From assembly GCF_010384365.1 (NCBI RefSeq), contig NZ_CP048397.1, positions 6,902,585 through 6,966,584 of the forward strand: a stretch of DNA of 64,000 bases, in the 5' to 3' direction. Shown piece by piece: positions 9,411 through 17,826 of the stretch; within the stretch, counting starts at the first letter, position 1, and each line of letters starts with the position of its first letter. Both the position numbers and the translations under genes were made by a program. Source of the DNA: Streptomyces sp. S4.7. GTDB lineage: Bacteria; Actinomycetota; Actinomycetes; Streptomycetales; Streptomycetaceae. Below the pieces are notes generated by a model. It was not told the DNA's origin and did not search any database. It saw only the letters and a program-made list of their open reading frames with translations.

Positions 9411-12400
9411 ATGACCGACGATGTGCTGCTGAGGCGTTCGCTGAACGCCATCCGAGTCCTCCGCGAGCAGATGCGGGAGCTGCGCTCGGCCGCCGAGGAA
9501 CCGATCGCCCTGGTCGGTATGGGCTGCCGGTTCCCCGGCGGCGCCGACAGCCCCGAGCGGTTCTGGGAGCTGCTGCGCGACGGCAGGGACGCCATCACCG
9601 ACGTACCGCCCGAGCGCTGGTCCGCCCACCGCTTCCACTCGCAGGCCCGCGACGAGCCCGGTACCGCCTACACCCGCAAGGGCGGCTTCCTCACCGAGGA
9701 CGTACACGCCTTCGACGGGCCGTTCTTCGGCATCACGGACGCCGAGGCACGCGAGATGGACCCCCAGCAGCGCCTGCTCCTGGAGACGAGCTGGGAGGCG
9801 CTGGAGAGCGGCGGCCTGCTCTCCAACGGCCTCAGCGGTGAGCGGATCGGCGTCTTCGTCGGCGTCTCCGGCTCCGAGAGCTTCCTGCTGAACCGACCGC
9901 TCGACGACACCGGTCCCTACACCGCGACCGGTGTCGCACCCAGCATCACCGCCGGCCGGATCGCCTACGCCCTCGGGCTGCGGGGCCCCGCACTGGCCGT
10001 CGACACCGCCTGCTCCTCGTCCCTCGTGGCGATCCACCTCGCGGTCGAGAGCCTGCGCAGGGGCGAGTGCACGGCCGCCGTCGCGGGCGGCGCCAGCGCC
10101 ATGATGTCGCCGGACGTCTTCGTCGCCCTCTGCCGTATGGAAGCCCTGGCCGCCGACGGACGCTGCAAGGTGTTCGACGCCGAGGCCGACGGCTACGTAC
10201 GCTCCGAGGGGGCCGGCATGGTCGCCCTGATGCGGGCCTCCGACGCCGCCGCGGTGCGCGCTCCCGTCCTCGCCCTGATCGCGGGCTCCGCCGTCAACCA
10301 CGACGGGCACACCGCCGGTCTCACCGTCCCCAACGGACGCGCCCAGCGCGAACTCATCACCGCGGCCCTCACCGCCGCCCGCACACGCCCCGACGAGGTC
10401 GACTACCTGGAGGCGCACGGCACGGGCACCCCGCTCGGCGACCCCATCGAGGTCCGCGCCGCCGCCGAGGTGTTCTGCGCCGACCGGGACCCCGCCACCC
10501 CCCTGCTCATCGGCGCGGTGAAATCCAACGTGGGCCATCTGGAGGCCGCCGCGGGAGTCGCCGGTCTGATCAAGACCGTACTGGCGCTGAAGCACGCACA
10601 GGTGCCGGGCAACCTGCACCTGAACCAGCTCAATCCGCAGCTGCGCGCGGACCGGCTGCCGGTGGACTTCTGCGACTCGGCCCGCCCCTGGCCCGCCTCC
10701 GCCGACCGCCCGCGCGTCGCGGGAGTCAGCGCCTTCGGATTCAACGGCACCAACGCGCACCTGGTGGTACGGGAGGCCCCCGCCGCCCGCACGCCACAGA
10801 CGGGCACCGGCGACCGCCCCGCCCATCTGCTCGCACTCTCCGCCCGCGACCCGCGCGGACTGCGGGAGTCGGCGCTGCGGCTCGCCCACTGGCTCACCGA
10901 GCACCCGGAAGCCTCCGTGGCCGACGTCTGCCACACCGTCAGCGCCCGCCGTCCCGCCTTCCCGTACCGGACCGCCCTCGTCGTACGCTCGGCCGACGGC
11001 CTCGCGGACCGTCTGCGCGCCCTCGCAGACGAACCGGCCCGCCCGCCCGAGCGGACGACCGGCCCCGTCGCCTTCCTGCTCAACGCCACCGGGGACCGCG
11101 CGTGGCGGTCGGCGGACCGCCTGTACGCCTCGCACCCCGCGTTCCGCGACCACTTCGACCGGTGCGACGAACTGCTGCGGCCCGTCGTCGGTGAGCCGCT
11201 CGCCGCCGCGCTGGCCCAGGGCCCCTCCGGTTCACCGCTGTTCAGGGACGCCGTCGCCCTCGCCTACCAGATCGCGCTCGTGCGCGCGCTCGACGGCTGG
11301 CGGGTGTCGGCCGGCGCCGTCGCCGGCTCCGGACCGGGTGAACTCGCCGCCGCCTGCCTGGCGGGAGTCTTCGACGCCGGGACGGCGGGGCGACTGCTCG
11401 CCGCGCGGCACGAGGACGCGCCGGTACCGGCGCTCACCGAGGCACGCGGTCCGCGGCTGCGTCTGCTCCACGGCCCGCTCGCCGACGCGGTGAGCGCCGA
11501 GCGCGCGGCCGATGCCCTGTTCTGGGCCCGCGAGAGCGAGGGGACGACGACGCGCGCGCTGACGGAGGCGCTCGCCGGCCACGGGTACGGCACGCTGGTG
11601 TCCCTCGGCGACGCCGGCACCGACGACGAAGCCACACATCACGGGAACGCGCTCGCCCACTGGGCGGTCCCCGGCGACGACGTGTGGGAGGAACTGCTGA
11701 CCGGCGCCGCCGACAGGTATCTGGCCGGAGCCGACGTGGACTGGTCCGATCTCGACCTCGGCCACGACCGGGCACGGCTCACCTTGCCCACCTACCCCTT
11801 CCAGCGGCGCTCCTACGGGCCCCTGGGCACGGCCGCACCCGCCCCCGCACGCGATTTCGGAAGCGCGCGGCCCATCGGGGAACTCGGCCTGCGCACGGTG
11901 CCCTCACCCCTCGACCAGCACCAGTTCGACACCGTCGTCAGCCGTGCCCTGCTGCCCGAACTCGCCGATACGGCGGGCGTACTGCACGTCGGCTACTACC
12001 AGGAGATGCTCGCCGCCGCGACCGCCACGGACGGCACGGGCGAAGGATTCCACGTACGGGACGTCAACTTCCACCAGGCGCTGCGGCTGTCCGGCCGTCA
12101 GGAGCGCACCGTGCAGCTCGTCGTGGAGCCCGCGGACGACAAGGGCTGGGCGGACTTCGCCTTCTACAGCCGTCCCACGGCGGGCACCGAATGGGACCGC
12201 CATGTGCGCGGCAGCGTACGGCCGGGCCCCGCCGACCGGACCGAGGAGGAGTCGGCGCCCCTGACCGGGCAGGGGCGGGAGCTGATACTCAGCCGCTGCA
12301 CCGAGCGGGTCGGCGGCGAGGAGTTCTACAAGCTGATGCGGGACCGGGGCGTGGCCCTCGGCCCCTCCGTCGAATGGGTCGAGGAGGCATGGGCGGGCGA

Positions 12401-13919
12401 CGGCGAGGTGCTCGCCAGGCTGCGGCCCGCGGGCGAGGCCGCCGTGCCCGCCGGCCGGCCCGGCCGCGCACTGCCTACCCACCCCGGAGTGCTGGACGCC
12501 TGCGTACAGCTCTACGCCCTGGCAGCCGGAGCGGCCCTCGCCGACGACGACCTGTTCATCACCGCCCGCCTGGGTGAGGCCGACGCCGTGAGCGCTGCGG
12601 TCACCGGGCCCCTCTGGTGCCATGTACGGCTGAGGTCGGCGGTGGGACAGCGGCTCGTCGGCGATCACGTGCTGTGCGACGACCGGGGCCGGATCGTCGC
12701 CTCGGGCCGGGACACCGAGGTCCAGGTCATCAGCCCGCAGGAGAGCCTCAGCCTGCTGGCCGCGACCGACGGCGAGCAGAGCGGCGACCACCCCGGCGAG
12801 ATCCTCGCCCGCTACCGGGCCGCCGCTCCCGCCGACCGCCCCCGGGTACTGATGGACTTCCTCACCGAGACGGCCGCAGGCCTGCTGCGGCAGCCCGCCG
12901 ACGAGATCCCGGCCGGCCGGCCGCTGGCCGAACTGGGCCTGGAGTCGCTGGCGGCCATGGAACTGCGCAAGCGGATCCGCACCGGCACCGGTGCCGATCT
13001 GCCCGTCGAACTCCTCGTCGACGGACCGTCGTTGGACGAACTCGCCCGGCACATCGCCTCGGAGATCGACACCGACGACGAGCCGGACACCACCTGCTCC
13101 GCACCACGCGACTACGACCTGGACAGCGCGCGCTGGCTCGGCACCGCCGTACGGGAGACCTCACGGCTCCGGCTGTTCTGCCTGCCCTACGGCGGTCGCG
13201 GCGCGTCCCTGTACCGTGACTGGCCGCACGAGCTCGACGGCGGCGTCGAGGTCTGCCCGGTCCAGCTGCCGGGCCGCGAGGAGCGCGCCGACGAACTGGG
13301 AATCGTCAACGTGGACGAGGCGGTCGAGAGCATCGCGCAAGTCCTCAAACCGTATCTGGACCGGCCCTTCGCCTTCTACGGCCACAGCATGGGCGGCCTC
13401 CTCGCCTACCGCATGGCGCACCGTCTCGGCGCGGAGCACGGCTCACTGCTGCGCCACCTGTTCGTCGGCGCGTTCAGCGCGCCCACCGGCGCCGTCAATC
13501 CGCTGGACGACCGCATCCTCGCCGTGATGCGGTCCCTCGGGTTCCCCGGCATGCCCGCGCAGCAGGACCTGCTGCGGCTGCGGCGCGAGCGGCCGGGGGA
13601 GTACGAGCAGGCCCTGCGCCGGGAGTTCGACGACCGGGTGGCGGCCAAGCTGGACGCGTCGACCAGCGGCTGCGGCTACGGAGACCTGCGGATCGTGCAG
13701 AGCTACCGGCACGATCCGGCGGAAGCCCCGCTGGCGACCGGGGTGACCGCCTTCCACGGAGCCGGCGATCCGGTGGTGCCGGAGGCCGACATGCGAGCCT
13801 GGGAAGGCCTGACCAGCGGCCCCTTCGAGCTGCGGGTGGTACCGGGCGACCACTTCTTCCTGCACGGTGACCAGAGCGGTCCCCGGCTGCTGGCAGCATT
13901 CTCCGAGACACTGCGCTGA
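9411..13919 (+). CDS. Type I PKS: KS-AT(inactive)-DH-like-ACP-TE
   Basis: Protein of 1,502 residues with GAGGAGG upstream of its ATG. A short N-terminal helix (1-25) looks like a docking segment. The KS (26-455) has DTACSSS near 199, EAHGTGT and KSNVGH, so it is intact. The AT region (about 545-810) is degenerate: the usual GHSxGE is GSGPGE near 640, so the nucleophilic Ser is absent, and the HAFH/YASH specificity region is missing. A double-hotdog DH-like domain (about 830-1110) keeps HPGVLDACVQ near 1024. An ACP (GLESL near 1176) and a C-terminal thioesterase (GHSMGG near 1324, GDHFF near 1480) follow. It probably performs the last extension and releases the chain, drawing extender units from the AT of the upstream PKS. 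Confidence 0.88.
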   Translation: MTDDVLLRRSLNAIRVLREQMRELRSAAEEPIALVGMGCRFPGGADSPERFWELLRDGRDAITDVPPERWSAHRFHSQARDEPGTAYTRKGGFLTEDVHAFDGPFFGITDAEAREMDPQQRLLLETSWEALESGGLLSNGLSGERIGVFVGVSGSESFLLNRPLDDTGPYTATGVAPSITAGRIAYALGLRGPALAVDTACSSSLVAIHLAVESLRRGECTAAVAGGASAMMSPDVFVALCRMEALAADGRCKVFDAEADGYVRSEGAGMVALMRASDAAAVRAPVLALIAGSAVNHDGHTAGLTVPNGRAQRELITAALTAARTRPDEVDYLEAHGTGTPLGDPIEVRAAAEVFCADRDPATPLLIGAVKSNVGHLEAAAGVAGLIKTVLALKHAQVPGNLHLNQLNPQLRADRLPVDFCDSARPWPASADRPRVAGVSAFGFNGTNAHLVVREAPAARTPQTGTGDRPAHLLALSARDPRGLRESALRLAHWLTEHPEASVADVCHTVSARRPAFPYRTALVVRSADGLADRLRALADEPARPPERTTGPVAFLLNATGDRAWRSADRLYASHPAFRDHFDRCDELLRPVVGEPLAAALAQGPSGSPLFRDAVALAYQIALVRALDGWRVSAGAVAGSGPGELAAACLAGVFDAGTAGRLLAARHEDAPVPALTEARGPRLRLLHGPLADAVSAERAADALFWARESEGTTTRALTEALAGHGYGTLVSLGDAGTDDEATHHGNALAHWAVPGDDVWEELLTGAADRYLAGADVDWSDLDLGHDRARLTLPTYPFQRRSYGPLGTAAPAPARDFGSARPIGELGLRTVPSPLDQHQFDTVVSRALLPELADTAGVLHVGYYQEMLAAATATDGTGEGFHVRDVNFHQALRLSGRQERTVQLVVEPADDKGWADFAFYSRPTAGTEWDRHVRGSVRPGPADRTEEESAPLTGQGRELILSRCTERVGGEEFYKLMRDRGVALGPSVEWVEEAWAGDGEVLARLRPAGEAAVPAGRPGRALPTHPGVLDACVQLYALAAGAALADDDLFITARLGEADAVSAAVTGPLWCHVRLRSAVGQRLVGDHVLCDDRGRIVASGRDTEVQVISPQESLSLLAATDGEQSGDHPGEILARYRAAAPADRPRVLMDFLTETAAGLLRQPADEIPAGRPLAELGLESLAAMELRKRIRTGTGADLPVELLVDGPSLDELARHIASEIDTDDEPDTTCSAPRDYDLDSARWLGTAVRETSRLRLFCLPYGGRGASLYRDWPHELDGGVEVCPVQLPGREERADELGIVNVDEAVESIAQVLKPYLDRPFAFYGHSMGGLLAYRMAHRLGAEHGSLLRHLFVGAFSAPTGAVNPLDDRILAVMRSLGFPGMPAQQDLLRLRRERPGEYEQALRREFDDRVAAKLDASTSGCGYGDLRIVQSYRHDPAEAPLATGVTAFHGAGDPVVPEADMRAWEGLTSGPFELRVVPGDHFFLHGDQSGPRLLAAFSETLR

Positions 13920-13959
13920 CGGCGCGCAGACCCACCGACGAGGTAAGGAAAGAACAGTC

Positions 13960-14727
13960 ATGGCAGGAGCTACCGAGGCGACCAGCCCGTGGATCATACG
14001 GTTCCACCCGGTCCCGGAACCCCGCGTCAGGCTGGTGTGCTTCCCGCACGCCGGGGGATCGGCGTCGTACTACTTCCCGGTCTCGCGCGTGCTGTCGTCC
14101 GCGGCCGAGGTGCTGGTCCTCCAGTACCCCGGCCGGCAGGACCGCCGCGACACCCCGTTCATCGACAGCATCACGGAACTCGCGGACGCCGTCACGGCCG
14201 AGCTGCGCGGCGGACCGGACATCCCGACCGCGCTCTTCGGGCACAGCATGGGCGCCACGCTCGCCTTCGAGGTCGCGCGGCGACTGGAGCGGCACGGCGA
14301 GAAACCACTCGCGCTGTTCGCCTCCGGCCGGCGGGCCCCGGCCGAGGTGAAGGACGAGGGACTGCACAAGTCGACCGACGCCGAACTCATCGAACACGTG
14401 GCCCAATTGAGCGGAACGGGCGTGGAGGTGCTGCGCGACCCGGACATCGTGCGCATGATCCTGCCCGTCATGCGCAGCGACTACCGGGCGGCCGAGACCT
14501 ACCGTTACCAGCCGGGCGAGAAGCTGACCTGCCCCGTCTACGCGCTGACCGGCGACAACGACCCGCAGGTCAGTACGGTGGAGGCGGACGCCTGGACCCA
14601 CTACACCGACGGACCGTTCGAGAAGAAGGTCTTCGAGGGCGGCCACTTCTTCTTCACCACCGGGCCCGAGAAGCCACTGGCGTACGTCGCCGAGTGCCTC
14701 GCGGCACTGACGTCCGGCACCGCCTGA
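13960..14727 (+). CDS. Type II (editing) thioesterase
   Basis: Free-standing alpha/beta-hydrolase of 255 residues. The family removes aberrant acyl groups from PKS carrier proteins. The ATG at 13960 has GAGGTAAGGA just upstream, 40 bp after the previous stop, so it is cotranscribed with the PKS pair. Landmarks: CFPHAGGSASYY near the N-terminus, YPGRQDRR, nucleophile elbow GHSMGA, TGDNDPQV carrying the acid residue, and the catalytic His in GGHFFF near the C-terminus. The length is normal for the family. A direct role in off-loading cannot be excluded, but the upstream protein already has its own TE. Confidence 0.92.
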   Translation: MAGATEATSPWIIRFHPVPEPRVRLVCFPHAGGSASYYFPVSRVLSSAAEVLVLQYPGRQDRRDTPFIDSITELADAVTAELRGGPDIPTALFGHSMGATLAFEVARRLERHGEKPLALFASGRRAPAEVKDEGLHKSTDAELIEHVAQLSGTGVEVLRDPDIVRMILPVMRSDYRAAETYRYQPGEKLTCPVYALTGDNDPQVSTVEADAWTHYTDGPFEKKVFEGGHFFFTTGPEKPLAYVAECLAALTSGTA

Positions 14728-14744
14728 CGTTCCCACAGCACGAT

Positions 14745-14786
14745 CGGCGGTCCCGTCGGCGCGTACCGGCGCGGACGGGACCGCCG
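14745..14786. terminator. Bidirectional terminator hairpin
   Basis: CGGCGGTCCCGTC (14745-14757) pairs perfectly with GACGGGACCGCCG (14774-14786) around a 16-base loop. It lies between the convergent thioesterase and ferredoxin genes. Confidence 0.75.
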
Positions 14787-14788
14787 GT

Positions 14789-14992
14789 CTACGGCGTGTC
14801 GACAGAGATCACCTGGGCGGGGCAGTTGCCGATCGCGGCGTGCACCGCGTCGTACTGGTCATCGGCCGGATCGTCCCGCAGGACCACGACCACCCCGTCC
14901 CGCTCGTCCTGGTCGAAGACCTCCGGTGCGCTGAACACGCACATGCCGGACGCCACGCACCGCTCGGCGTCCACCCGCACCCGCAGTGTCAT
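14789..14992 (-). CDS. [3Fe-4S] ferredoxin, P450 redox partner
   Basis: Small ferredoxin of 67 residues that passes electrons to the neighbouring cytochrome P450. Cluster ligands are Cys12, Cys18 and Cys57 (followed by Pro). Position 15 is Ser in CVASGMC, so the fourth cysteine is absent, the pattern of [3Fe-4S] actinobacterial P450 ferredoxins. Its ATG overlaps the P450 stop codon in an ATGA arrangement at 14989-14992. That coupling supports a dedicated redox partner at the end of the minus-strand isonitrile operon. Confidence 0.95.
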   Translation of the reverse strand: MTLRVRVDAERCVASGMCVFSAPEVFDQDERDGVVVVLRDDPADDQYDAVHAAIGNCPAQVISVDTP

Positions 14993-16251
14993 TTGTCCTC
15001 CCCGGCGGGCAGGACGGCGTCCCACTCCACGGGGAGCGCGGCCGGGCCGACCACCGGCGTACCCGTCTTGAACGCAATGTCGGCGAGGTCCGCCGCCAGG
15101 CGCAGTGACGGGATCCGCCGTGTCAGTGTCTCCAGCACCACGCTCATCTCCAGCCGCGCGGTCTGCTGTCCGACGCACTGGTGCGGCCCGTACCCGAACC
15201 CCAGATGCCCCTCGGCCCGCCGGCCGACGTCCAGCCGCTCCGGATCCTCGAAGACGGCCGGGTCACGGTCGGCGGTCTGCACGGCGAGTACGACGTAGTC
15301 GCCCTTGGCCAGCGGCTGTCCACCGATCTCCGTGTCCTCGGTGACTTCACGGGTCAGACCGGCGGCGCCCCCGAAGCAGCGGGCGAACTCCTCGACCGCG
15401 GCCGGCAGGAGCGACGGGTCGGCCCGCAACCGCTCCCACTCCCGGGACCCGCCGGACTCCCCGGAATCGACCAGCAGGGCCAGCAGGCCGTGGGTCAGCG
15501 TCGTCGCCGTCGTGTCGAAGCCGCTGATCAGCAACCCGGCGCTCATCATGACCAGTTCGGTGTCGGAGAACGGCTCCGCCGACGCGGCGCTGCGTCCGAT
15601 CATCCGGCTGATCGCGTCGTCGCCGGGGTTCTTCCGCCGCTCCTGGACCAGCCCGTGCACGTACCGGAACAGCGGTTCCGTGCTCGCCCTGATGCCCTTC
15701 TCACTGGTCGCGGAGCCGAACATCGCCGCCGCCGCGTCGTGGAACAGCCCCCGGTCCGAGTACGGCACACCGAGCAGGCCGCCGATGGTGGCCGTGGTGA
15801 CCGGGACCGCGAAGTCGCGGTAGAACTCGGCCGACCGGCCGGCCGCCGCCAGCGCGTCGATCCGCTCGTCGACGATCCGCCGTACGAGCGGGCGCAGTTC
15901 CAGCAGCCGCCTCGGCATACCGATCTCGGGTCCGAGATGGTGCCGGAAGCGCTGGTACGCCGGTCCGTCCATCCGGGTGAACTCGCCTTCGGCGACCGGG
16001 CGGTCGGGATTCATATGGGCCAGCACGTGAGCCGCCTGCCCGGGGCGGCTGCTGAACCGCTCCGAGTCCCCCAGCACCTCCCGGACGTCGGCGTACCGCG
16101 TGATCAGCCAGGCGGTGATGCCGGTCGGGCACTTGACCCGGATCACGGGGGTGGTCTCCCGCAGTCTCGTCATCTCGGGCGCCGGCCCGAAGGGGCATTC
16201 GTCCAGCCGGGGAGTGGGCAGCGCCGGGATTTCTTCGGTCGGTCGTGACAT
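14989..16251 (-). CDS. Cytochrome P450 (isonitrile operon)
   Basis: Soluble bacterial P450 of 420 residues. The I-helix has SGFDTTAT with the usual acid-Thr pair, the K-helix has EFAR in EEFARCF, and the heme loop has FGYGPHQCVG with Cys359 as ligand. It lies 12 bp after the acyl ligase gene and overlaps the ferredoxin gene, so the three are one transcript. In context it is likely to hydroxylate or epoxidise the polyketide or isonitrile-bearing chain. Known epoxy-isonitrile antibiotics such as amycomicin and aerocyanidin need such oxidations, but the substrate here is inference. Confidence 0.93.
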   Translation of the reverse strand: MSRPTEEIPALPTPRLDECPFGPAPEMTRLRETTPVIRVKCPTGITAWLITRYADVREVLGDSERFSSRPGQAAHVLAHMNPDRPVAEGEFTRMDGPAYQRFRHHLGPEIGMPRRLLELRPLVRRIVDERIDALAAAGRSAEFYRDFAVPVTTATIGGLLGVPYSDRGLFHDAAAAMFGSATSEKGIRASTEPLFRYVHGLVQERRKNPGDDAISRMIGRSAASAEPFSDTELVMMSAGLLISGFDTTATTLTHGLLALLVDSGESGGSREWERLRADPSLLPAAVEEFARCFGGAAGLTREVTEDTEIGGQPLAKGDYVVLAVQTADRDPAVFEDPERLDVGRRAEGHLGFGYGPHQCVGQQTARLEMSVVLETLTRRIPSLRLAADLADIAFKTGTPVVGPAALPVEWDAVLPAGEDK

Positions 16252-16263
16252 GGAGACTCTCTT

Positions 16264-17826
16264 CTAGAAGCGGTCGCGCAGCTCGCGGCGGAGGATCTTG
16301 CCCGCGGCGTTGCGCGGCAGCGAGTCCACGAAGGTGTAGGCCGTGGGGATCTTGTAGGGGGCCAGCAGTTCCCGCAGGAACAGCATCAGTTCACGGGCGG
16401 TGAGCCGCTCGCCCGCCCTCACCACGACACAGGCCCGTACGGCCTCGCCGCGCACCTGGTCGGGCGTGGCGACCACCGCCGCCTCGGCGACCGCCGGGTG
16501 CTTGCTGAGCGCGTTCTCCACCTCGGCCGGGTAGACGTTCTCGCCCGCGACGAGGATGACGTCCTTGATGCGGTCGTGGAGGTAGACATAGCCGTCCTCG
16601 TCGACATGGCCGGCGTCGCCGGTGTGCAACCACCCGTCGGCGAGGGCGAGTTCCGTCTCGTCGGGCCGCTGCCAGTAACCGGTCATGACGGCCGGGGTGT
16701 CGATGCGGATCTCCCCGACCCGGCCCGGCGGCAGCGGGTCCCCGGACCGGTCGACGGCCTGCACGGCGACCCCCGGGTAGGGGCGGCCGACCGCCTTGAG
16801 CCGCGGATTTCCCGGCACATGGTCGGCCGGGGGCAGACAGACCGCGGAGGCGCAGGTCTCGGTCAGACCGTAGATCTGCGCGAACTCGCAGCCCATCACG
16901 TCCAGGCACTGTTCGAGCAGCGGTTCGGGGATCGGCGCGCCACCGTAGACGACCTTCCGCAGACCCGCGAAGTGCCCGGGTCCCACCCCGGGTTCGGCCA
17001 GCAGGATGCGCAGCATGGAGGGCACCATCAGCGTGGTGGTGATCCCGCCTTCCGCGAGCAGGGCAAGAGTGCGCCGGGCGTCGAACCCCTGAGCCACGAC
17101 ATGCGTGGCCCCTGCCCGGAAACCCTGCATGAACCACCAGGGACCACCGATGTGGTGACCGGGCAGCACCTGGAGGAGGCGGTCCTCCTCCCGCCAGTCG
17201 ATCCAGTCGAGCCCGTGTCTGGCCAGCAGGTCGTTCACCGCCCAGAAGGTGTGCTGGCCGAGCACCACACCCTTGGGCCTGCCCGTGGTGCCGCTGGTGT
17301 ACATCTGGGCCAGCGGTCGCCTGGCGCCGGCGGGGGCGCCGGGCGGCGTGTCCGGCCGGTCGGTCTTCCAGTGGAGGAATCCGCCGGGCCGCGCGCCGTC
17401 GTCGTCGAGCGCCAGCACCGTACGCAGGCAGCCGAGCTCCAGGCCCTCGACCACCGGCAGTTTCTCCTCCTCGGTGACGAGGAGTTCGGTTCCCGAGTCG
17501 CGCAGCACGTGCTCGATCTCACCGGGTGTCAGCCGGGGGTCCACCGGGACCAGGACGGTGCCGCCGGCGGCGCACGCGAGCAGCAGGTCGTAGTAGTGCT
17601 CGGTGTCCTGGGCCAGATACCCCACCCGGCTGCCGGGGACGAGGCCCTCGGCCAGCAGCGCGTGCGCCGTCCGGTTCCCGCGGTGGTACAGCTCCTGGAA
17701 CGTCACCTCCCGGTCCCCGCACCGCACGGCGACCCGGTCGGGGCGCGTCTCGGCGTGATGGGCCGCGGTGGCGGTGAGGGTGGGAAAGCGTCGCACGGCG
17801 GGACGCGCGGCGTGGGAGGCGTTCAT
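16264..17826 (-). CDS. AMP-dependent acyl ligase (ScoC-like role)
   Basis: ANL-superfamily enzyme of 520 residues that activates a carboxylic acid as an acyl adenylate. Motifs: P-loop YTSGTTGRPKGV, YGLTET, GWLHTGDAGH, the hinge DRIKDVILVAGENVYP, and the C-terminal catalytic Lys in NAAGKILRREL. It lacks the FAAL-type motifs seen at the window start, so the cluster holds two different ligases. It is translationally coupled to the upstream PKS by an ATGA overlap at 17823-17826. In sco-type isonitrile pathways a ligase (ScoC) loads the fatty acid, and later the isonitrile acid, onto an ACP. This gene is the best candidate for that step here. Substrate and carrier are not visible from sequence. 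Confidence 0.88.
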   Translation of the reverse strand: MNASHAARPAVRRFPTLTATAAHHAETRPDRVAVRCGDREVTFQELYHRGNRTAHALLAEGLVPGSRVGYLAQDTEHYYDLLLACAAGGTVLVPVDPRLTPGEIEHVLRDSGTELLVTEEEKLPVVEGLELGCLRTVLALDDDGARPGGFLHWKTDRPDTPPGAPAGARRPLAQMYTSGTTGRPKGVVLGQHTFWAVNDLLARHGLDWIDWREEDRLLQVLPGHHIGGPWWFMQGFRAGATHVVAQGFDARRTLALLAEGGITTTLMVPSMLRILLAEPGVGPGHFAGLRKVVYGGAPIPEPLLEQCLDVMGCEFAQIYGLTETCASAVCLPPADHVPGNPRLKAVGRPYPGVAVQAVDRSGDPLPPGRVGEIRIDTPAVMTGYWQRPDETELALADGWLHTGDAGHVDEDGYVYLHDRIKDVILVAGENVYPAEVENALSKHPAVAEAAVVATPDQVRGEAVRACVVVRAGERLTARELMLFLRELLAPYKIPTAYTFVDSLPRNAAGKILRRELRDRF

